NCBI GenBank assembly: GCA_012513915.1
Contig: JAAZBG010000116.1
Location: 1 to 38,341, forward strand
Direction: 5' to 3'
DNA from: Fibrobacter sp.
Lineage (GTDB): Bacteria; Fibrobacterota; Chitinivibrionia; Chitinivibrionales; Chitinispirillaceae
Length of the DNA stretch: 38,341 nt
Made by a program: the position numbers and the translations under genes. This document shows, one piece after another, positions 35,601 to 38,341 of the stretch. Under the pieces are notes generated by a model. That model was not told the origin of the DNA. It made no database searches and was given only the letters and a program-made list of their open reading frames with translations. Position 1 is the first letter of the stretch, and the number at the start of each line of letters is the position of its first letter.

Positions 35601-35850
35601 GCGTCCGGTACTCCTTACAGCGACTACTGCAATGATCGGGTTATTGCCGCTTGCAACCGGTATCGGTTTTGATTTTGCACATATGTCAATTGTAACAAAG
35701 TCGGAAACAACACTGATGTGGGCTCCCATGGCCTGGGCGATATTCTGGGGTCTGCTTTTTAATACAGTTCTCGTTCTTGTTGTAACACCTACCTATTATT
35801 ATACCTGGGAAAAATTCAGGGACTGGCAGCGCAGCCGTGGAAAAAGGTGA
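32677..35850 (+). CDS. RND (AcrB/HAE1-type) efflux transporter
   Basis: A 1057-residue inner-membrane pump of normal length with two repeats of membrane helices and large periplasmic loops. The N-terminus ALKNRMSVIVLAVILFITGL and FPEIKIPYIFVTTVYPGANP are typical of the family. The proton-relay aspartates are present in GMLVDDGIVVVENI, and the second half has GVVAKNGIVLIDFMN. It exports lipophilic compounds or metals using the proton gradient; substrate unknown. AGGAG lies nine bases before the ATG, and 94 bases separate it from the adaptor gene. Confidence 0.95.
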   Translation: MTRFALKNRMSVIVLAVILFITGLMSFVGMRREAFPEIKIPYIFVTTVYPGANPPEIENLITQKIEDKLDGIDGVKKMTSSSNESYSNIFLEFDPSVNIEDALRRVKDKVDQAKGDLPDDAQDPITQELNFSTIPIVNISLYADYDIERLESIADNLKDKMAKISGVLESKVQGKQEKEIAIDADPSLLRQYGLTLHDIVSAIQGQHKNIPGGTMLTSGFRFSLKVTGELSSPDEFRELIVRADKQKMIRIKDVANINFTYTRDRQSISRTNGKPSLTLTVAKRTGEDIVRIADEVNRILRDESSGWPAGTHYEITYDMSKSIKHLVNELQNHILMGIILVLLVLSFFLGTRNSVFISTAIPFSMAIGFIVLTYMGITLNMVVLFSLVLALGMLVDDGIVVVENIFRHLQMGKNRWQASLDGTQEVMIPVFTATLTTVGAFAPVFFMPGIMGEFMRYLPLTVGITLTGSLFVAFIFNPVFASLTMNIADVHKMEGGNKNWFERFKNIYRNFLEFFLRHPLLLTVFCLLFIVSGIFMYSAFGPGVVFFPNTEPEVVSVEVEGPLSQNIDMTDSTLKIPEDVLLRLSDTIASIKNLNAIVGSGKSESFSGGSAESHKGYVDVVFKDFNERKVSSFKTMAWMENNLKDLAPGWKIRVVKQQDGPPTGKPIEYEISGEDYAQLSVIADSLKKMFETIPGITNVGHDYDPARPEIRIDVDREQAKQLGFSTIDVASAVRGAIYGSEAAKYRIGQDEYKIMVRLAPDIREDINGLNQIVVSKEGKEAPLPSVALISQGANIASIRHVAARRTIQVWGELAPGQKDEQQPKKIAAAMVAKMMVPPGYTVQPGSSNREQVETQQFIMKAFFIAMSIVFLIMVFQFNSLFQPFLILIGIFISVGGVFWGLFIVNKFNAFVNLITGGAANFQDVTFSIIFSGVGITALAGVVAKNGIVLIDFMNRLRRDGKDLKTAVIEGGATRLRPVLLTATTAMIGLLPLATGIGFDFAHMSIVTKSETTLMWAPMAWAIFWGLLFNTVLVLVVTPTYYYTWEKFRDWQRSRGKR

Positions 35851-35933
35851 TAGGGAAGAAGCATGAATGGGGGGATTGAAAAGAAACATCTCCCTCCCTT
35901 AATTTCTTCCCCCAGCTCTTTTCCTTCTGAATA

Positions 35934-35977
35934 ATGCCGGTGGATCATGTTGTTCACCGGCATCGCTTTTTATTTTT
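35934..35977 (+). terminator. intrinsic terminator of the efflux operon
   Basis: ATGCCGGTG (35934-35942) and CACCGGCAT (35955-35963) form a nine-bp GC-rich stem, 12-base loop, followed by CGC and a T-rich run. Confidence 0.85.
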
Positions 35978-36010
35978 CAAAGTTCTCACTCAGTCAAGTA
36001 CCAGTTTCTG

Positions 36011-36289
36011 TTATTTACGACCTTTACCGCCAAAAAGGGAACCCAGAACTCCGCGGATAATCGCTCTTCCCATCTGGCTGCCAACTGCACGGGCAGTACT
36101 TTTCATAAGGGCTTCGGTAACAGTTTCCCGCTGTCTGCCGGCAGTACCGCGCGGTTCCTGACGTTTTGGTGGTAACTGGTTCTTTACCGGAGGTGATATA
36201 CGTTCAGGTTCGTTTTGTGGTACCATCTGTTCAGCACGCTTTTTGAGCATTTCGTAAGCAGATTCCCGGTCGATTGCTTTTTCATAGTA
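36011..36289 (-). pseudogene. C-terminal part of the HerA/DUF853 ATPase after in-frame TGA
   Basis: Directly after the TGA at 36290-36292 the same frame continues for 92 codons to TAA. It begins YYEKAIDRESAYEMLKKRAE, which is the conserved stretch that follows SPVG in DUF853/YjgR proteins, and ends with VGSQMGRAIIRGVLGSLFGG, matching the family C-terminus. The continuity of frame and motifs shows that one base change, not a rearrangement, separates the parts. It may be unexpressed, expressed by readthrough, or restarted at the ATG at 36250. Confidence 0.75.
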
Positions 36290-37507
36290 TCAGCCCACCG
36301 GTGACTGACTGATTATCTGAGCACGTAATGCAGTATCAGCCGGACCGAAACTGCTCTGCGGAGGAAGTATAAATGCACGTTCCACCATTGATGGCGTGCC
36401 CTGCTGATCAAGCATTGACACCAGTGCTTCACCGACAGCAAGTTCATTGATCGCCTGCTCCACGTTAACTTTGGGATTGGGCCGTAATGTCTGTGCTGCT
36501 GCTTTAACCGCCTTCTGTTCCTGTGGTGTAAACGCCCGGAGTGCATGCTGAATTCGATTAGAAAGTTGTCCGAGGATCTTTGGCGGAATATCTGCCGGAT
36601 TCTGGGTGACAAAGTAGATGCCGACACCTTTTGAACGGATCAGCCTGACCACGGTTTCGATTTTTTCAACCAGTGCATCCGGTGCATCATCGAATAGCAG
36701 ATGTGCCTCATCAAAAAAGAACACCAGTTTTGGTTTATCACAATCACCGACTTCGGGCAGTTGTTCAAACAGTTCCGACATAAGCCATAACAGCAGCGTT
36801 GCATACATTTTAGGTGTCTGCATCAGTTTATCAGCAGTCAGAATATTTATCACCCCCCGGCCTGATGATTCGGTCTGGATCAGATCGTCAAGATTTAATG
36901 CCGGTTCACCGAAGAGTTTATCGCCGGCCTGCTGTGATAACGCCAGAAGACTTCGCTGAATCGTACCGATACTTGCCACAGACACCCTGCCGTATTTAGT
37001 GCTTATTTCCGATGCATTATCACCAACATACTGCAACATTGACTGAAAATCCTTGAGGTCCAGGAGAAGCATCCCCTGATCATCGGCAGCCTCAAACACC
37101 ACATTCAGGACCCCGCTTTGTGTTTCATTAAGATTGAGAAGCCGCGAGAGAAGAAGTGGTCCCATTTCTGAAATAGTGGTACGAACCGGATGCCCCTGTT
37201 CACCAAATACATCCCAGAATACTGTTGGATATGCAGTATAGGAAAAATCCTGCAGACCCAGTTTCTTAAGTCGTTCGTCAAGTTTTGGATTTGCAGCACC
37301 GGCTTTACACGTTCCCGAAAGGTCACCTTTAACATCAGCAAGAAAAACCGGTACACCTATGGCTGAGAATTGCTCTGCCAGTACCTTGAGACTGACAGTC
37401 TTTCCGGTACCGGTGGCACCCGCGATAAGCCCATGACGGTTTGCCATTGATGGGTACAAGTAAACATCCACGTCGCTTTTAGCTATAAGAATCGGCTGTG
37501 CCTGCAT
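36290..37507 (-). CDS. HerA/DUF853-type ATPase, truncated by in-frame TGA
   Basis: A 405-codon ORF of the YjgR/DUF853 family of HerA-like P-loop ATPases. Walker A GATGTGKT (30-37) and Walker [11 protein letters not shown] (261-270) are intact, as are [12 protein letters not shown] and [11 protein letters not shown]. It ends in SPVG-stop, whereas the family continues. With the downstream frame the total is about 497 residues, the usual family length. AAGGA lies nine bases before the ATG. The ATPase core is complete, so the shortened protein might still work; equally, this may be a fresh nonsense mutation or a sequencing error. Family function is poorly defined (DNA translocase-like). Confidence 0.85.
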   Translation of the reverse strand: MQAQPILIAKSDVDVYLYPSMANRHGLIAGATGTGKTVSLKVLAEQFSAIGVPVFLADVKGDLSGTCKAGAANPKLDERLKKLGLQDFSYTAYPTVFWDVFGEQGHPVRTTISEMGPLLLSRLLNLNETQSGVLNVVFEAADDQGMLLLDLKDFQSMLQYVGDNASEISTKYGRVSVASIGTIQRSLLALSQQAGDKLFGEPALNLDDLIQTESSGRGVINILTADKLMQTPKMYATLLLWLMSELFEQLPEVGDCDKPKLVFFFDEAHLLFDDAPDALVEKIETVVRLIRSKGVGIYFVTQNPADIPPKILGQLSNRIQHALRAFTPQEQKAVKAAAQTLRPNPKVNVEQAINELAVGEALVSMLDQQGTPSMVERAFILPPQSSFGPADTALRAQIISQSPVG

Positions 37508-37643
37508 AGTGAAAAGTCCTTTACGTTACCGGGAACCGCAGATCCCGGTACCCATGGGAAAAAATCAAGTATGAAAATAATCAATCACTCAAATATACCC
37601 TTTACGGATTGATGTTGTCAAATTATGGACTCACCTCCCGTCC

Positions 37644-37669
37644 CCCTCTCCATTAAGGCATGGAGAGGG
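37644..37669. repeat. 10-bp inverted repeat
   Basis: CCCTCTCCAT and ATGGAGAGGG enclose six bases. This CCCTCTCC/GGAGAGGG pattern is common in REP-like intergenic repeats. No T-run follows. Confidence 0.75.
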
Positions 37670-37688
37670 TTGAGATGGTATTTGCATA

Positions 37689-37741
37689 TTTCCCAGGGCC
37701 GATAACCCTGGCTGGTATATGTCGCGCTTTCAGGGCTTTGG
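37689..37741 (+). repeat. dispersed repeat, copy 1
   Basis: A 53-base unit beginning TTTCCCAGGGCCGATAACCC, identical to copy 2 except at two positions. Its first part is itself palindromic (CCAGGG...CCCTGG). Confidence 0.9.
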
Positions 37742-37771
37742 AGGAAATAACAATGTCATTATATTCAATTT

Positions 37772-37825
37772 CAAAGCCCTGAAGGGGCGCAATATCCCAA
37801 CCCGGGCTATCGGCCCGGGTTTTCC
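37772..37825 (-). repeat. dispersed repeat, inverted copy
   Basis: On the minus strand it reads as a diverged version of copy 1: CCCGGGCCGATAGCCCGGG in place of CCAGGGCCGATAACCCTGG, then ending in the shared CTTCAGGGCTTTG. The changes keep the palindrome paired, which suggests selection on structure. Confidence 0.85.
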
Positions 37826-37982
37826 GGATGGTTCGTGTGGTGGGGAAATTTACGTTACCACATAACATTGTGGGATGGTCGCACCAATTAAAATTGTAAA
37901 TTGAAATGATCGGATGAACATGGGGAATTACCGGTGTGTGTGTGATATATCGAAATACGAATTGCATTACCGGTTGCACCAT

Positions 37983-38035
37983 TTTCCCAGGGCCGATAAC
38001 CCTGGCTGGTATATGTCGCGCCTTCAGCGCTTTGG
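37983..38035 (+). repeat. dispersed repeat, copy 2
   Basis: Matches copy 1 at 51 of 53 bases. The sequence after it (AAATAGTAATG...) also resembles that after copy 1 (AAATAACAATG...), so the repeated unit may be longer. No inverted partner is seen before the window end. Confidence 0.9.
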
Positions 38036-38089
38036 AAAAATAGTAATGCTATCATTGTCAATTACTCATTATGGATAGCCAAAATATTT

Positions 38090-38125
38090 AATCATGGTAA
38101 TCATAAAAATCATATAAATCATGGT
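38090..38125 (+). repeat. four tandem 9-base repeats
   Basis: AATCATGGT, AATCATAAA, AATCATATA, AATCATGGT in direct succession: the first six bases are constant and the last three vary. In one plus frame, open from 38000 to a TGA near 38275, the units read Asn-His-X, but no start codon or ribosome binding site is seen. Confidence 0.85.
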
Positions 38126-38341
38126 TCGGACAATGTTCGAAGCGCTGGTATAAGTCCGGAAAATGTATGGATTTTTACATCTGCTTTCAGAAAATGGCAA
38201 CTATTAAGAAATACGCCTCGTCAGAAGAATTTGTGGGTACATTCCGGCAATGGAAGATTCCCAAGCTTATGATATAAAGCATATTCCAATGTTTCATATT
38301 GACGAAAACCATATGATTTTCTGATAGTGACTTTTGCATTA

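Larger units (their letters stand above)
37508..38341. other. repeat-rich non-coding region
   Basis: About 830 bases to the window edge. It contains a short inverted repeat, three copies of a palindromic dispersed repeat, and four tandem 9-mers (listed separately). The open frames here arise from repeat units and lack ribosome binding sites. Confidence 0.7.

Noticed and set aside
36286..36295. Selenocysteine at the in-frame TGA
   Set aside because: No convincing SECIS-like hairpin follows the TGA and the site in this family is not a Cys or redox position.
36286..36295. Alternative genetic code (TGA as Trp or Gly)
   Set aside because: Many genes here end in TGA with tightly overlapping downstream starts, for example the TolC, GspK-like and GT9 genes.
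37653..37982. 109-residue minus-strand ORF
   Set aside because: It runs through two copies of the dispersed repeat, has no ribosome binding site, and its sequence derives from repeat units.
38090..38125. Iterons of a replication origin
   Set aside because: Only four 9-mers with three variable bases each and no DnaA boxes or rep gene nearby.

Overview
The window looks like chromosomal DNA from a diderm (Gram-negative), probably motile bacterium of moderate to low GC. Evidence for an outer membrane is a type II secretion/type IV pilus-like assembly cluster, a TolC-adaptor-RND efflux operon and heptosyltransferase-family (GT9) enzymes. A motA-motB-PilZ operon points to a flagellar motor. Ser/Thr kinase, many receiver proteins, NifA-like sigma-54 activators and B12-radical SAM genes would fit Fibrobacterota/Chitinivibrionia or a neighbouring phylum. 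That placement is inference, because no rRNA or phylogenetic marker other than tsaD is present. TGA serves as a normal stop codon throughout.

Layout. (1) 1-4631 (+): six overlapping genes for an inner-membrane platform and minor pseudopilins: PilM/PilN (GspL)-like, PilO (GspM)-like, PilP (GspC)-like, a GspK-like pseudopilin carrying a bactofilin-like repeat domain, then GspI- and GspJ-like pseudopilins. (2) 4666-9976 (-): flavin reductase; a run of small exported protein, thioredoxin, B12-radical SAM protein and family 2 glycosyltransferase; then a GT9 glycosyltransferase. (3) 10178-11727: a tail-anchored Ser/Thr kinase and a tRNA-Gln/tRNA-Glu pair with promoter and terminator. (4) 11748-17309: a nitrogen-control island. 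amtB-glnK (+) is flanked by two paralogous GAF-AAA-Fis activators (-). The amtB upstream region carries a textbook -24/-12 promoter and a NifA-type TGT-N10-ACA site. (5) 17782-22555: tsaD with a 49-residue membrane protein, a receiver-HATPase fusion, a receiver lacking its phospho-acceptor Asp, a 51-residue zinc-ribbon protein, a 69-residue secreted protein, a GNAT and a single-domain receiver. (6) 22797-26201 (+): AbiEii-like nucleotidyltransferase, small acidic protein, long GT9 protein and zinc-ribbon methyltransferase. (7) 26560-29200 (+): motA-motB-PilZ. (8) 29201-30108: non-coding, with a hexanucleotide repeat. (9) 30109-35850 (+): tripartite RND efflux operon. (10) 36011-37507 (-): HerA/DUF853-type ATPase interrupted by an in-frame TGA. 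(11) 37508-38341: dispersed palindromic repeats.

Best candidates for something new: the amtB-glnK island, where one activator has GAFTNA instead of GAFTGA and GlnK has a three-residue B-loop insertion; the GspK-like protein fused to a beta-helix-like region; the in-frame TGA in the HerA-like gene; the small-protein/receiver cluster with a terminator just ahead of a zinc-ribbon ORF; and the AbiEii-like gene set without a recognisable AbiEi antitoxin.
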